Shown: one piece after another, positions 27,998 to 36,613 of the stretch
Numbering within the stretch: the first letter of the stretch is position 1
Layout: every line of letters starts with the position of its first letter
Source of the DNA: Salibacterium qingdaonense
Lineage (GTDB): Bacteria; Bacillota; Bacilli; Bacillales; Marinococcaceae
Assembly: GCF_900114715.1 (NCBI RefSeq)
Contig: NZ_FOTY01000012.1
Coordinates: forward strand, 1 to 64,000
Reading direction: 5' to 3'
DNA length: 64,000 nt
Program-made: the position numbers and the translations under genes
The notes under the pieces: model-generated
Seen by the model: only the letters and a program-made list of their open reading frames with translations
Told to the model about the DNA's origin: nothing
Databases searched by the model: none

Positions 27998-28026
27998 TTT
28001 TCAATTTTATTTACAGTGTATATAAT
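27998..28026 (+). promoter_or_regulatory. Promoter of the AbgT-family gene
   Basis: TTTTCA (27998-28003), 17 nt, TATAAT (28021-28026), about 36 nt before the start codon. Confidence 0.5.
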
Positions 28027-28062
28027 AGGTGGCTGACGTACTCATTAGAAAGGATTTTATAT

Positions 28063-29592
28063 ATGAACGATTTAAGGAAAAAGAGTGTGCTGCAGCGCAT
28101 GCTGGACGGTGTAGAGCGCATCGGGAACAAGCTTCCGCACCCGATTACTTTGTTTGCTATTTTGGCGCTCTTGATCGCGGTACTGTCCGCCGTCCTTGCC
28201 CCGCTGAATATTCAAGTGGAAGACCCCGCCGCCGAAGGAGAAATGCTTACTGTCACGAACCTGCTGTCAGGAAGCGGCATTGAGTATATATTCACCAGCA
28301 TGGTCGATAACTTTATAAACTTTGCTCCGCTCGGTGTTGTGCTTGCGACGATGATAGGGATTGGTTTGGCAGAGCGGACAGGTTTGATCAGCGCAGCACT
28401 GCGCGGCTTTGTACTGTCGATTCCATCCAAATTACTTACCGCCGGGCTTATTTTTGCAGGCATTATGTCTAATGTTGCCACAGATGCCGGCTACGTTGTG
28501 TTACCTCCGCTCGGTGCGATGCTGTTCGCCGCTCTCGGCCGACACCCGCTCGCCGGTCTTGCCGCAGCATTCGCCGGTGTATCTGCCGGGTTCAGCGCCA
28601 ACCTGCTGTTGTCAGCACTGGATCCGATGCTCGGAGAACTAACCTCTCAGGCCGCGGCTACGATTGACGAGTCTTACGCAGAAGGCATGAACAATGCGAT
28701 GAACTATTATTTCATGATAGTCTCCACCGTAGTGCTGACCCTCATCGGAACATTCATCAGTGAAAAAATTGTAGAGCCGCGTCTTGGCTCCTATAAAGGA
28801 GAGGTACAGCAGGAATCTCCAGAGCTCACGTCCGTTGAAAAGAAAGGAATGCTGTGGGCCGTCATTTCGTTTTTTGTATCAGCCATTCTGCTCTCTCTGC
28901 TGATTGTTCCGGCTGGTGCCCCGCTTCGCGGCGAAAACGGAGGTATTGTTAATTCTCCGTTTATGAGCGAACTTGTAGTTACCATCCTGATTCTTTTCTT
29001 CATCCCGGGGCTCGTTTACGGCATTGTCACCAAATCAATCAAAAGCGATAAAGATGTTGCCAACCAGCTGTCGGACACGATGGCATCGATGGGAATGTTT
29101 ATCGTTCTTGCTTTTACGGCTGGACAATTTGTCGCGTATTTCAGCGAAACAAATCTGGGTACAATTCTCAGTGTTGCTGGAGCGGACCTGCTCGACCGCT
29201 GGGAACCAGACGGTATTCTGTTAATCCTGGGCTTTATTCTGATGGCGGGATTCATCAATCTGTTTATCGGCAGCTCCTCCGCCAAATGGGCTATGTTAGC
29301 ACCAGTATTTGTGCCGATTATGATGCAGCAGGGATACTCACCGGAACTTACGCAGATGGCGTACAGGGTCGCGGACTCTGCAACCAACATTATAACGCCG
29401 TTAATGACGTATTTTGCTGTCATCATCGCGTTTGCCCAAAGGTATGACAAAAATATGGGCATTGGCTCATTAATCTCAGTTATGCTCCCTTATTCCATTG
29501 GGTTTTTGGTTATCTGGTCCATCCTGTTGATTGCCTGGATGCTTCTTGGCATCGACCTCGGACCCGGATCCCCGATTTATTACGACGGCTGA
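28063..29592 (+). CDS. AbgT-family transporter
   Basis: A 509-aa membrane protein of the AbgT/ion-transporter superfamily: NKLPHPITLFAILALLIAVL at the N-terminus, APLGVVLATMIGIGLAE, SNVATDAGYVVLPPLGAMLF and the twin motif FINLFIGSSSAKWAMLAPVFVP with DSATNIITPL. AbgT proteins import p-aminobenzoyl-glutamate or export sulfonamides, as proton-coupled trimers or dimers. The substrate here is not known. RBS AAAGGATTTTAT lies before ATG 28063. Convergent with the phosphatase gene through a shared terminator. Confidence 0.9.
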   Translation: MNDLRKKSVLQRMLDGVERIGNKLPHPITLFAILALLIAVLSAVLAPLNIQVEDPAAEGEMLTVTNLLSGSGIEYIFTSMVDNFINFAPLGVVLATMIGIGLAERTGLISAALRGFVLSIPSKLLTAGLIFAGIMSNVATDAGYVVLPPLGAMLFAALGRHPLAGLAAAFAGVSAGFSANLLLSALDPMLGELTSQAAATIDESYAEGMNNAMNYYFMIVSTVVLTLIGTFISEKIVEPRLGSYKGEVQQESPELTSVEKKGMLWAVISFFVSAILLSLLIVPAGAPLRGENGGIVNSPFMSELVVTILILFFIPGLVYGIVTKSIKSDKDVANQLSDTMASMGMFIVLAFTAGQFVAYFSETNLGTILSVAGADLLDRWEPDGILLILGFILMAGFINLFIGSSSAKWAMLAPVFVPIMMQQGYSPELTQMAYRVADSATNIITPLMTYFAVIIAFAQRYDKNMGIGSLISVMLPYSIGFLVIWSILLIAWMLLGIDLGPGSPIYYDG

Positions 29593-29593
29593 A

Positions 29594-29637
29594 AAAAGAC
29601 CGCGCTCCACCATATCATGTGGAGCGCGGCTTTTTTT
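29594..29637. terminator. Bidirectional terminator between the AbgT and phosphatase genes
   Basis: Perfect 11-bp stem CCGCGCTCCAC / GTGGAGCGCGG (29600-29610 with 29619-29629) flanked by AAAAAA and TTTTTTT. Confidence 0.93.
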
Positions 29638-30238
29638 AATACTTTAAATGGTGATACTGATTAATGTAGTGAATGGTGAGTCTGCCGTCTTTCCAGCTGA
29701 TTTTGCTGACGCCCGTATTGTCAATTCTAAATGGACGGTGCAGCTTATCCCAGTCCTCACCGGCAAGCAGATACATCAAAAAGATAGTCAAAAATCCGCC
29801 GTGAGACACAATCGCAGCCGTTTCTTCTTCTTTGATGCTTTTCACAAGATGATACAGCTTTTCGCAGCGGACCGTAATTTCTTCATCGGTTTCCGTTCCT
29901 TCAAGGCCCGAACGCAGAATCGTCGTCTGCCGGACTTTGGGGTACATCTCATAAATCTTTTCTCTCGTCTTCCCTTCAAGAGGACCCAGATAAATCTCAC
30001 GGAAATCCTTCGACGGGACTGCCTTTTGCTTTTGATATTTCTCTATGCCTGCTGCTGTTTCTCTGGCACGGGTTAGATCGCTGGCGTAGAAATGGTCCAG
30101 AGTCAGATCAGCCATCGATTCCCCAAGCAGGCGGGCCTGTTCCCTGCCCTTGGCCGACAGTTCAAAATCTGCGGCACCCTGCACTCTTGCCTTACGGTTT
30201 CCTTCGGATTCCCCGTGTCTGATTAAGTACACAGCCAT
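29636..30238 (-). CDS. Histidine phosphatase family protein (phosphoglycerate-mutase-like)
   Basis: A 200-aa phosphatase with LIRHGESEGN (5-14, catalytic His), DFRE...IYLGPLEGK and the second His in VSHGGFL (about 144-150). These are the family catalytic residues. Small stand-alone members hydrolyse a range of phosphoesters (PhoE/CobC-like); there is no cobalamin locus nearby. It starts 2 nt after the stop of the SE1561-like gene, so it is the third gene of a MATE-SE1561-phosphatase operon. Confidence 0.85.
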   Translation of the reverse strand: MAVYLIRHGESEGNRKARVQGAADFELSAKGREQARLLGESMADLTLDHFYASDLTRARETAAGIEKYQKQKAVPSKDFREIYLGPLEGKTREKIYEMYPKVRQTTILRSGLEGTETDEEITVRCEKLYHLVKSIKEEETAAIVSHGGFLTIFLMYLLAGEDWDKLHRPFRIDNTGVSKISWKDGRLTIHYINQYHHLKY

Positions 30239-30240
30239 GC

Positions 30241-30444
30241 TTATCTCTCCTCGTTTTCCTTCCAGTCCTGTTTGAACTGGCGCAGTTTCACTGCAGTGTC
30301 CTGCAGTATCTTCTCTATTCGTTCGATATCGCCTTTCTGCAGGTCGCTCTCGTTTTCCATCTCACCGAGCGCTTCCTGCATCAGCGTCATTTTCTGCTTC
30401 AGATAATGGATCTGGCGCTTTTTTTCATGTACAGGGGTTCCCAT
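30241..30444 (-). CDS. SE1561-family small protein
   Basis: A 67-aa, charged, coiled-coil-like protein (GTPVHEKKRQIHYLKQKM..., then DIERIEKILQDTAVKLRQF). The pattern resembles the SE1561 family of Bacillaceae and staphylococci, whose function is unknown. ATG 30444 has AAAGG about 9 nt upstream. It sits between the MATE pump gene (stop 5 nt before) and the phosphatase. Confidence 0.6.
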   Translation of the reverse strand: MGTPVHEKKRQIHYLKQKMTLMQEALGEMENESDLQKGDIERIEKILQDTAVKLRQFKQDWKENEER

Positions 30445-30448
30445 CGCA

Positions 30449-31807
30449 CTATCCTTTCTGTTTTTCATCCCGGAAAATATCGATATCCCGCCATTTCCCG
30501 AACTTGAAATACGCAGCGGCCGCTGCTGAACTTAATATAAAGCTGCACCCGACTCCGATACCGATGCCGGTTTCGCCGTAAATCGAAGAGAACAGCCAGG
30601 CCAGCGGAAAACGCAGCGCCCAGAACGAAATAATGTTAAGAACGAGCACCTGCATCACGGCCCCGGAGGACCGCACTATTCCGTTGAGGACAAAATTAAT
30701 CCCGAGAAACGGATAAAAGAAAGCCACAATGCGCAAATACTCTGCGCCAAAAGAAATTGTTGCCTGATCATCGACAAACATACCCATTAACAGTTCAGCG
30801 CCGAGAAAGACAAGGGCGCTGATCGTTAGCGACACACTGAAAATAAGGATCAGTCCGCTTCTGGCAATATCCCCGACTCTGTCCCAGCGCGAGGCGCCAA
30901 TATTCTGTCCGGACATACTCGTAATGGCGGAGCCGAGAGTTGTAGCAGGCATCATGATCAAGCTGTCAAGCCGCTGGGCAGCTCCGTACCCGGACACGAC
31001 TGTTTCCCCGAAGGAAGTCACGACCGTCATGATAGCGAGCACTCCTCCGGAGATGGCCATCATCGAAACTCCTGAAGGGAGACCGAGTTTAAAAATCCGT
31101 TGAAATTCCGCCCGCGGAGGAAGGCTCGGAATTGTAAACGGAAGGCCTTTTTTGACGATGGAATAAATAATTCCAAACAAAAATGCACTGCCCTGAGCGA
31201 GGACCGTGGCCCAGGCGGCACCTTCCATCCCCCAGCCAAATCCGGCAATAAACAATGGGTCAAGAATCATATTCAAAAGCACGGCTAAAGTAATAAAACG
31301 AAGCGGGGTTTTACTATCTCCGATTGCACGAAGAACGGTGCCGATAAAGTTATAGCCGAATAAAAACAATATCCCCGTGAAGTTAATGCGGAGATAATTG
31401 ACTGCATCGGTCATCATCGACTCCGGCGTTCCCATCCATGTCAATATGTGCGGTGCCATGACAAAACCGATGACCCCAAGCAGTATTGATAACGTACCGA
31501 GAACAAAGACAAACGCGTTCAACGATCTTTTCAGACCGTCTTCGTCTTCTGCTCCTTTCCTTTGGGACAACACCGTCAGCGTGGCGCTGTTAATTCCGAT
31601 GACAAAGGATAGAATCGTAAAGACAACGGTGGATGAGATCGACACGGCTCCAAGCGCTGTAGACCCCAGTAAATTACCGACCCATAAACTGTCTATAATC
31701 TGATAAGAGCTCTGAAGCAGATTCCCGATAAAAATAGGAAACGCAAAAAGAATCATTTTGCGCATAATACTGCCTTCTGTAAAATCATACTGCCTGTTTC
31801 CTGCCAT
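30449..31807 (-). CDS. MATE-family multidrug efflux transporter
   Basis: A 452-aa protein with twelve predicted helices in two MatE halves (about 13-175 and 235-395). Typical segments are GNLLQSSYQIIDSLWVGNLL (about 28-47) and GYGAAQRLDSLIMMPATTLG (about 270-289). MATE pumps export cationic drugs or metabolites with Na+ or H+. The specific substrate is unknown. It heads a three-gene leftward operon. Confidence 0.92.
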   Translation of the reverse strand: MAGNRQYDFTEGSIMRKMILFAFPIFIGNLLQSSYQIIDSLWVGNLLGSTALGAVSISSTVVFTILSFVIGINSATLTVLSQRKGAEDEDGLKRSLNAFVFVLGTLSILLGVIGFVMAPHILTWMGTPESMMTDAVNYLRINFTGILFLFGYNFIGTVLRAIGDSKTPLRFITLAVLLNMILDPLFIAGFGWGMEGAAWATVLAQGSAFLFGIIYSIVKKGLPFTIPSLPPRAEFQRIFKLGLPSGVSMMAISGGVLAIMTVVTSFGETVVSGYGAAQRLDSLIMMPATTLGSAITSMSGQNIGASRWDRVGDIARSGLILIFSVSLTISALVFLGAELLMGMFVDDQATISFGAEYLRIVAFFYPFLGINFVLNGIVRSSGAVMQVLVLNIISFWALRFPLAWLFSSIYGETGIGIGVGCSFILSSAAAAAYFKFGKWRDIDIFRDEKQKG

Positions 31808-31857
31808 GCTTCTCGCTCTCCTGTACCGGTTTAAAGACTGTTTGATTCTTTTTCCTG

Positions 31858-32244
31858 TCAGCCGGTCTGTATTTCAAACGTCTCCGAAATATCGATGCTG
31901 TCTTTGACAGATTGCACCATGGAGCAATGTTTGCGGGTCCACTCCATGTTCTTTTCCATCTTGGTTTCATTTATATTATCGGCCTTCACGATAAAATGAA
32001 GATGAATACTTTGAATTTCATCGGCTCCTTCACCACTTCTGGTCACTTCTGTCTGAATCTGAATATCGTGGACGGTCTGACGCCGTTTTTCCATGATTTT
32101 ACGAAGTACGCCTCCGCTGCAGACAGCCACAGAAGAGACGAGCAGCTGATAGGGACGGTACCCGTATGTCTCATCGGAGCACACCTGAAGTGTACCGTAC
32201 TCGGTCTCTGTCGAAAAACCTTGTTCCTGCATTTCAAATTCCAT
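31858..32244 (-). CDS. OsmC/Ohr-family protein
   Basis: A 128-aa thiol peroxidase-like protein: the first catalytic Cys is in SSVAVCSGGVL (about 34-44) and the second in TRKHCSMVQSV (about 106-116). The spacing fits the OsmC/YhfA branch. It probably reduces organic hydroperoxides. ATG 32244 follows GAAGGAGTG. Monocistronic or with the MATE operon downstream, 50 nt away. Confidence 0.85.
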   Translation of the reverse strand: MEFEMQEQGFSTETEYGTLQVCSDETYGYRPYQLLVSSVAVCSGGVLRKIMEKRRQTVHDIQIQTEVTRSGEGADEIQSIHLHFIVKADNINETKMEKNMEWTRKHCSMVQSVKDSIDISETFEIQTG

Positions 32245-32385
32245 GATGTAACACTCCTTCTTCTCAACAATAAATCCCAGGCTCCCTGAGTGTATCATGA
32301 CGCATAACTGCGTGTCTTTTCCATCGTACCAAACACGGGACTGATTTCCACACAATCTGCCTTACACACTATAATGCGGGGATAT

Positions 32386-32415
32386 AAAAAGCCGGGCTCG
32401 GGGCCCGGCTTTTTG
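32386..32415 (-). terminator. Terminator of the VLRF1-type gene
   Basis: AAAAAGCCGGGC / GCCCGGCTTTTT with a 4-nt loop, directly after the stop codon. Confidence 0.9.
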
Positions 32416-33216
32416 TTACCGTACTTCTTCGTCGTATACAATATTCAGTATTTCATGGGCAGGTTTTGAGATAAGGTTTTTCGTCACTTTATTAATAATG
32501 GTGGAGTTGAGATGTTCTTCCACTTCTTCGATAGATTCTTTACTTCCTATGAGGTATACGCCCCGCAGATTGCGGTTCTTGATTTCCTTATCGAGTACGG
32601 GGGCAAGTTGTTTGTACCAGCGGTGTCTGTTTTCCTCAAACCGCTGCTGCACTTCGTCCACCTGAGTAGAACCTGAAGAGGTACGGTCCGATGAGGCATT
32701 CCCTTTGTACTGTTTCCAGTCTTCGGATTCCACTTCCCAGCTGAAATGTTTTTCGTCCCGGACTTCCCCAAGGGCCGCGTCAATTAACACCACGTCACTT
32801 TTCTGGACAAGAAGAATGCCGACGGCCGGGAATTCTGTCTGTAGTTCTTCAAGCTGGTCGACCACCGGATAGCTTTCCCAATGAAACGCTGTCTCGACCG
32901 GAACCTGGACAATTTTTTCGACATGAAATTCCCCGTCGGCCGACGCCATGAATACAAAACCTTTCTGCAGATTCATCTGCTGGTCGTAGATTTCCTTATT
33001 GGCTTGGTCAGCCAATTTTTTATAGGCCTTCTCTTCCTCTTTTGTACCGCTTGTTTCGATGTATTCTTTTAAGTGTTTCAATCCATTTTTCAGACGGATT
33101 TTCCATTCTCCTCCGTGCTGGGAGCCATCAGCGAAATCTGTATTTAAATAAATGGTAAGTATACCCGTTTGATCTTCCTGTTGTTTGTACGTCTTCAATT
33201 CGTCAGCCAAAGTCAT
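32416..33216 (-). CDS. VLRF1-family (aeRF1-type release-factor-like) protein
   Basis: A 266-aa protein matching the bacterial baeRF/VLRF1 pattern: an N-terminal domain with ILTIYLNTDF (about 19-28), a middle domain that keeps FPAVGILLVQKSDVVLIDAALG (about 128-149), and a C-terminal Rossmann part with RGVYLIGSKESIEEVEEHL (about 218-236). Vms1-like relatives release or cleave peptidyl-tRNA on stalled ribosomes. The motif order is convincing, the biochemical role is inferred. ATG 33216 is favoured over GTG 33222, which is 4 nt from AGGAGG. Confidence 0.65.
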   Translation of the reverse strand: MTLADELKTYKQQEDQTGILTIYLNTDFADGSQHGGEWKIRLKNGLKHLKEYIETSGTKEEEKAYKKLADQANKEIYDQQMNLQKGFVFMASADGEFHVEKIVQVPVETAFHWESYPVVDQLEELQTEFPAVGILLVQKSDVVLIDAALGEVRDEKHFSWEVESEDWKQYKGNASSDRTSSGSTQVDEVQQRFEENRHRWYKQLAPVLDKEIKNRNLRGVYLIGSKESIEEVEEHLNSTIINKVTKNLISKPAHEILNIVYDEEVR

Positions 33217-33312
33217 ATACACATTTCCTCCTCATGCAAGATTTCAACCTGTTTATTTTTCTCACGGTTAATATAACCTTTACAATCCAGATATAAACTG
33301 CAAATTCAAATT

Positions 33313-33449
33313 AGGAGGGAATGCATGGGATATTCCAGATCAAACGAACTCTTCTTCGTGACTCAAACAACGGGGATTTGTGCATCGATGCTGCCTGTAT
33401 CAGTTCTTCGGATTTCTCTATCGATCTCCGCACAGCGCCCTTTGATTGA
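33313..33449 (+). other. Possible short gene with a strong ribosome site, uncertain
   Basis: AGGAGG (33313-33318) lies before two overlapping ATGs in different frames. ATG 33321 gives a 42-codon peptide (MHGIFQIKRTLLRDSNNGDL...) ending in the terminator region; ATG 33325 is better spaced but runs antisense into the next gene. No family is recognisable and no clear promoter is seen. I record it as a candidate only. Confidence 0.2.
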
Positions 33450-33480
33450 AAAAAACACGGCCCGGATTTCCGGACCGTGT
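33449..33480 (-). terminator. Terminator of the YtxH-like gene
   Basis: ACACGGTCCGG / CCGGGCCGTGT on the minus strand followed by TTTTTTTC. Confidence 0.85.
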
Positions 33481-33484
33481 TGTG

Positions 33485-33916
33485 TTATGACTGATCATCT
33501 TTTGTCGGCAGTTTTTCCACATTTTCAGCCTGTTCGATCTGCTTTTGTTCCGAATCTTCCTGGTTTAGTTCTTTTATTTCACGGGCTGTCTTTTCCGCCT
33601 GGCTTTTTGCCGATAACGCCGTTTCCTTTAGATGTCCTGCGCGGTCGGCGATATCCTGCACGTCATCAGATGCCGACTGCAGAAGGTGGGACAGTTCATT
33701 GGAGGCCCCCTTCATTTTTGAGATGAGCTCCTCCCGGTTTTCCGAAAGAAATGAACTTACGTGATTCACGGTGGAGGCTGTCTGTTTCGTACCGCGTACA
33801 ATTGACGTTCTCGTCCGTTTGTTAAGAGCAAGGACAGCGGCGGCAGTTGTTACTCCCCCTGCAATCAGGCCGATTGTCCACCCCCTGCTGGATTTGTTGT
33901 TTTGTTTCTGCTGCAT
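33485..33916 (-). CDS. YtxH-like small membrane-anchored protein
   Basis: A 143-aa protein: a basic start (MQQKQNNKSSRG), one transmembrane segment (WTIGLIAGGVTTAAAVLAL, about 13-31), a basic boundary (NKRTRTS) and a long alanine- and glutamate-rich helical tail (about 60-130). This is the layout of YtxH/YhaH-type general-stress proteins. Function unknown. ATG 33916 follows GGAAAGGTGG; GTG 33928 lies within that site. Confidence 0.6.
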   Translation of the reverse strand: MQQKQNNKSSRGWTIGLIAGGVTTAAAVLALNKRTRTSIVRGTKQTASTVNHVSSFLSENREELISKMKGASNELSHLLQSASDDVQDIADRAGHLKETALSAKSQAEKTAREIKELNQEDSEQKQIEQAENVEKLPTKDDQS

Positions 33917-34070
33917 AGGTTTATCCACCTTTCCAAGTGACCCTTGTCATTTGCGTATTAGTATGTACTTACCACGAATCGATTAAAAATATTCTTCAAA
34001 TTTCATGTCGAAGTACGAACCTAGTTTCATTATAACGATTGTCCGCATGTTTTCAACCTGTCAGCACCTC

Positions 34071-34084
34071 AATTTACGTAAATT
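34071..34084. repeat. Perfect palindrome upstream of the fbpB-like gene
   Basis: AATTTACGTAAATT is a perfect 14-bp palindrome about 105 nt before the start codon. It does not match the Fur box. A TATAAT at 34140-34145 lies between it and the gene. Confidence 0.4.
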
Positions 34085-34188
34085 AAAAGTATTCAAAAAA
34101 AAGTAACATTTTGTTCATTTATTATGTTTCTCCATTCGTTATAATGGAAATGGTAGGAGAGAGAGAAAAAATAAAAGGATGGTGGAGT

Positions 34189-34353
34189 ATGAGAAAACCA
34201 ATGCGTTCCTCAATGGAAGATTTGATTGCTGAAAACAAACAGGAGCTTTTAAGAGATCCGTCAGCTATAAATGAGATAGAAAAAAAGCTGGATGAGAAAA
34301 AAGCAAAAGAAGTGTACGTGGAGAATCAAGACGAAACAAAGCGGGTTCAGTAA
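34189..34353 (+). CDS. fbpB: FbpB-family small basic protein
   Basis: A 54-aa protein beginning MRKPMRSSMEDLIAENKQEL. B. subtilis FbpB starts MRKPLRTTFEELVNENK and works with the sRNA FsrA in iron sparing. The product here is longer and has an acidic-basic tail (EVYVENQDETKRVQ). ATG 34189 has AAGGATGGTGG upstream. Family membership is likely; iron regulation is not shown because I see no Fur box. A terminator follows. Confidence 0.7.
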   Translation: MRKPMRSSMEDLIAENKQELLRDPSAINEIEKKLDEKKAKEVYVENQDETKRVQ

Positions 34354-34408
34354 AAACAACCCCGCCCCTTTCCACGGATAGAGAGATTACAACAAAAGAA
34401 TGTGGAGC

Positions 34409-34446
34409 AGAAAAATCCGAGCGATGGGGTTTCGTTCGGATTTTTC
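34409..34446. terminator. Bidirectional terminator after the fbpB-like gene
   Basis: AGAAAAATCCGA / TCGGATTTTTCT (34409-34420 with 34435-34446). It serves both fbpB and the convergent hydrolase gene. Confidence 0.85.
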
Positions 34447-34466
34447 TAATATATACACCTGTCTTT

Positions 34467-35336
34467 TCACTTTTTTTTCAGCAGGTCGTTAATCAGCCGG
34501 TAGGTCATCTGTTTTTGTGCTTTTTGTTCATTCAGAAGATGATGACGGGCTTCGTGAATCAAAATTCGTTCCGAGCGCGGGAACAATTCCGCGTACGCTT
34601 TTAAATTATGCTTCCACTCCAGCGTTTGATCCTTCGTGCCCTGCAATATGGAAATAGGTTTTTGAGAAGGTTTCTTTTTCATTATATTTCGTTCCCACTG
34701 AAACATCGAATGGACCCAGCTCAGCGGTATGGTATCTCCTTCCAGTGGATCATTTTTCAACTGTTCCATAAAAGCTTCAGCACCGGTGGACATCCGAAAC
34801 TTTCGGGGCAGTTCGTTTTGCATCAGCGACACAAGCGGTACTGCCATTTTCGACAAGTACCATTGATTGGAGCGGATCAGAGGTGAGACAAGCACTACGT
34901 TTTGAAACATCGCGGCGTCCTCTGCGCTTAACAGGTAGTCAGCTAGAACCGCGCCTCCTGTGCTGTGCCCGACTCCATGTACCTTCTGCGTCCCCTCCAG
35001 ACGAAGCTTGGATAAGACAACAGAGAGAGAATCACAGTATTCAGCGAACACCTCTTTTTTCCATTCCGGTCCGCCCGATTGTCCGTGACCAGGCAGATCA
35101 AACGCCGCTACTTGGTATCCGTGTTCTGTCAAAAAGCGTATACCGTCAGCATGAATACCGGTATGATCAAACAGACCATGCAAAAACAGGACAACCGGTG
35201 CATCACGCGGCTGACGAAACATTTGATAAAACAAGTAGTATCCTTTAAATGGAATATATTGTGCTGTATGTTCTACGTGTTGAAACGGGAGGTTGTACCG
35301 TTGTCTGTAGGTGGATATATCCAGGGTGTCATCCAT
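34467..35336 (-). CDS. Alpha/beta hydrolase (lysophospholipase-like, serine aminopeptidase S33 type)
   Basis: A 289-aa protein with the oxyanion-loop HGLFDHTGIHA (about 53-63), FDLPGHGQSGG (about 78-88), the nucleophile in GVGHSTGGAVLADYL (about 121-135) and a late His in HEARHHLLNE. This is the monoglyceride-lipase/lysophospholipase layout. Substrate unknown. RBS AAAGGAAAAGG precedes the ATG. Monocistronic. Confidence 0.85.
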   Translation of the reverse strand: MDDTLDISTYRQRYNLPFQHVEHTAQYIPFKGYYLFYQMFRQPRDAPVVLFLHGLFDHTGIHADGIRFLTEHGYQVAAFDLPGHGQSGGPEWKKEVFAEYCDSLSVVLSKLRLEGTQKVHGVGHSTGGAVLADYLLSAEDAAMFQNVVLVSPLIRSNQWYLSKMAVPLVSLMQNELPRKFRMSTGAEAFMEQLKNDPLEGDTIPLSWVHSMFQWERNIMKKKPSQKPISILQGTKDQTLEWKHNLKAYAELFPRSERILIHEARHHLLNEQKAQKQMTYRLINDLLKKK

Positions 35337-35576
35337 TCTGCCTTTTCCTTTCTTTTGTTTCCTCAGCTGGATGGTTCATAAACAATCCATCTCAGCCTTA
35401 CCATATTATTATCTGATAGATATTATAACGATGTCCCTGCCTCTTCCCTATGCTTTTCTTATTGTTTCTGATAAAAGTCATTCGTAAACGCTCTAAAAAC
35501 CTTTCTTTTGCCTTCAAAATCCAAAAAGGTCATGGTTAACCAGAATGTACAGGTTCCATCAGACGATAATCACCCG

Positions 35577-35610
35577 CAAAAAAAGAGCTGTCCGTCTGCC
35601 GGACAGCCCT
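35577..35610 (-). terminator. Terminator of the ferritin-like gene
   Basis: GGGCTGTCCG / CGGACAGCTC on the minus strand followed by TTTTTTTGC. Confidence 0.88.
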
Positions 35611-35623
35611 GCACCATATAACA

Positions 35624-36058
35624 TTACTGCATTCTCGGATCGGAAAGCAGACGTTCCAGTTCTTCCATATGACCAGTCTCATCTGTAATGAAATCTTCCA
35701 GTCTGTTCTGCAGTTCAATCAGACTGATTGCTTCTGCCTGTTTGGCGCGCTGCTTATAACGCTCGATGGTATCTTCTTCTGCCTGCCTTGCAGCTTCAAG
35801 CATTTCCTTAACGTCATCGGTCTGTTTGATGTCAGCCGGTTTTGTTGTCGGTTCGCCGCCGAGCGTTTTGATTTTTTCTGCAAGATACAGAGCATGCGCC
35901 TGCTCGTCGGTTACTTCCCCTTCAAAAAACGGCTTCAACACCTGCCGGTACATGCCGGAGACGACGGCTGCGTAGTTGTTATACATGATGATTGCTGCAT
36001 ATTCATGAGCGAGATCTACATTGAGTCCATCAATTAATTCTTTCGTTTGATTGTCCAT
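35624..36058 (-). CDS. Ferritin-like di-iron protein (bacterioferritin/DPS-like)
   Basis: A 144-aa four-helix protein. Metal ligands fit as E19 in LAHEYAAIIMYNNY, E48/E52 with H55 in FFEGEVTDEQAHALYLAEKI, E94 in AEEDTIERY and E128 with H131 in DFITDETGHMEELERLL. This matches the bacterioferritin-like pattern used for iron oxidation or storage. ATG 36058 follows GGAGGCATAGC. Oligomeric state and heme binding cannot be judged. Confidence 0.85.
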   Translation of the reverse strand: MDNQTKELIDGLNVDLAHEYAAIIMYNNYAAVVSGMYRQVLKPFFEGEVTDEQAHALYLAEKIKTLGGEPTTKPADIKQTDDVKEMLEAARQAEEDTIERYKQRAKQAEAISLIELQNRLEDFITDETGHMEELERLLSDPRMQ

Positions 36059-36178
36059 TGCTATGCCTCCTTCAGTACGTAATGGAAATGGATATCCATC
36101 AAATGTCTTTTTACATTTTGAAGTATACCCGGTCCTTAAAAACCGTAAACTTCCGTTTTTCACCCGGCCGGTCAAATG

Positions 36179-36613
36179 TTACTCAAACAGTTCCAGATAC
36201 CCGCCGTATCCTTCTTCCTGTAGTTTTTCTTTCGGTATGAAACGCAGTGCAGCGGAATTCATGCAGTAACGGAGTCCTTCCGGCGGCGGTCCGTCCGGGA
36301 ACACATGGCCGAGATGGGAATCTGAATTCTTTGTTCTCACTTCCGTTCGTCTCATTCCCATTGTCGTGTCAAGGTGCTCGATTACTTTCTCCTCCTCGAG
36401 CGGTTTGGTGAAACTCGGCCAGCCGCAGTCCGAAGCGAATTTTTCTTTCGAGGAGAAAATCGGCTCTCCGTTTATGATATCAACGTACAGACCTTCGTCC
36501 ATCAAATCCCAGTATTCGTTTTGAAACGGCCGTTCCGTACCGTTTTTCTGCGTTACCTCAAACTGAATCGGTGTCAGTCTTTTTTTCAAATCTTCCCGGC
36601 TTTCTTCTGCCAT
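36179..36613 (-). CDS. msrB: Peptide-methionine (R)-S-oxide reductase MsrB
   Basis: Reduces methionine-R-sulfoxide in proteins. The 144-aa protein has CGWPSFTKP (about 61-69), [20 protein letters not shown] (about 87-106) and the catalytic Cys in [12 protein letters not shown] (about 115-126). The two CxxC zinc pairs of other MsrB proteins are absent, as in B. subtilis. Its start overlaps the msrA stop by 1 nt (TAATG), so translation is coupled. Confidence 0.95.
   Translation of the reverse strand: MAEESREDLKKRLTPIQFEVTQKNGTERPFQNEYWDLMDEGLYVDIINGEPIFSSKEKFASDCGWPSFTKPLEEEKVIEHLDTTMGMRRTEVRTKNSDSHLGHVFPDGPPPEGLRYCMNSAALRFIPKEKLQEEGYGGYLELFE

Noticed and set aside
34071-34084. Fur box before the fbpB-like gene
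   Set aside because: The palindrome AATTTACGTAAATT does not match the Fur consensus of GATAAT repeats.
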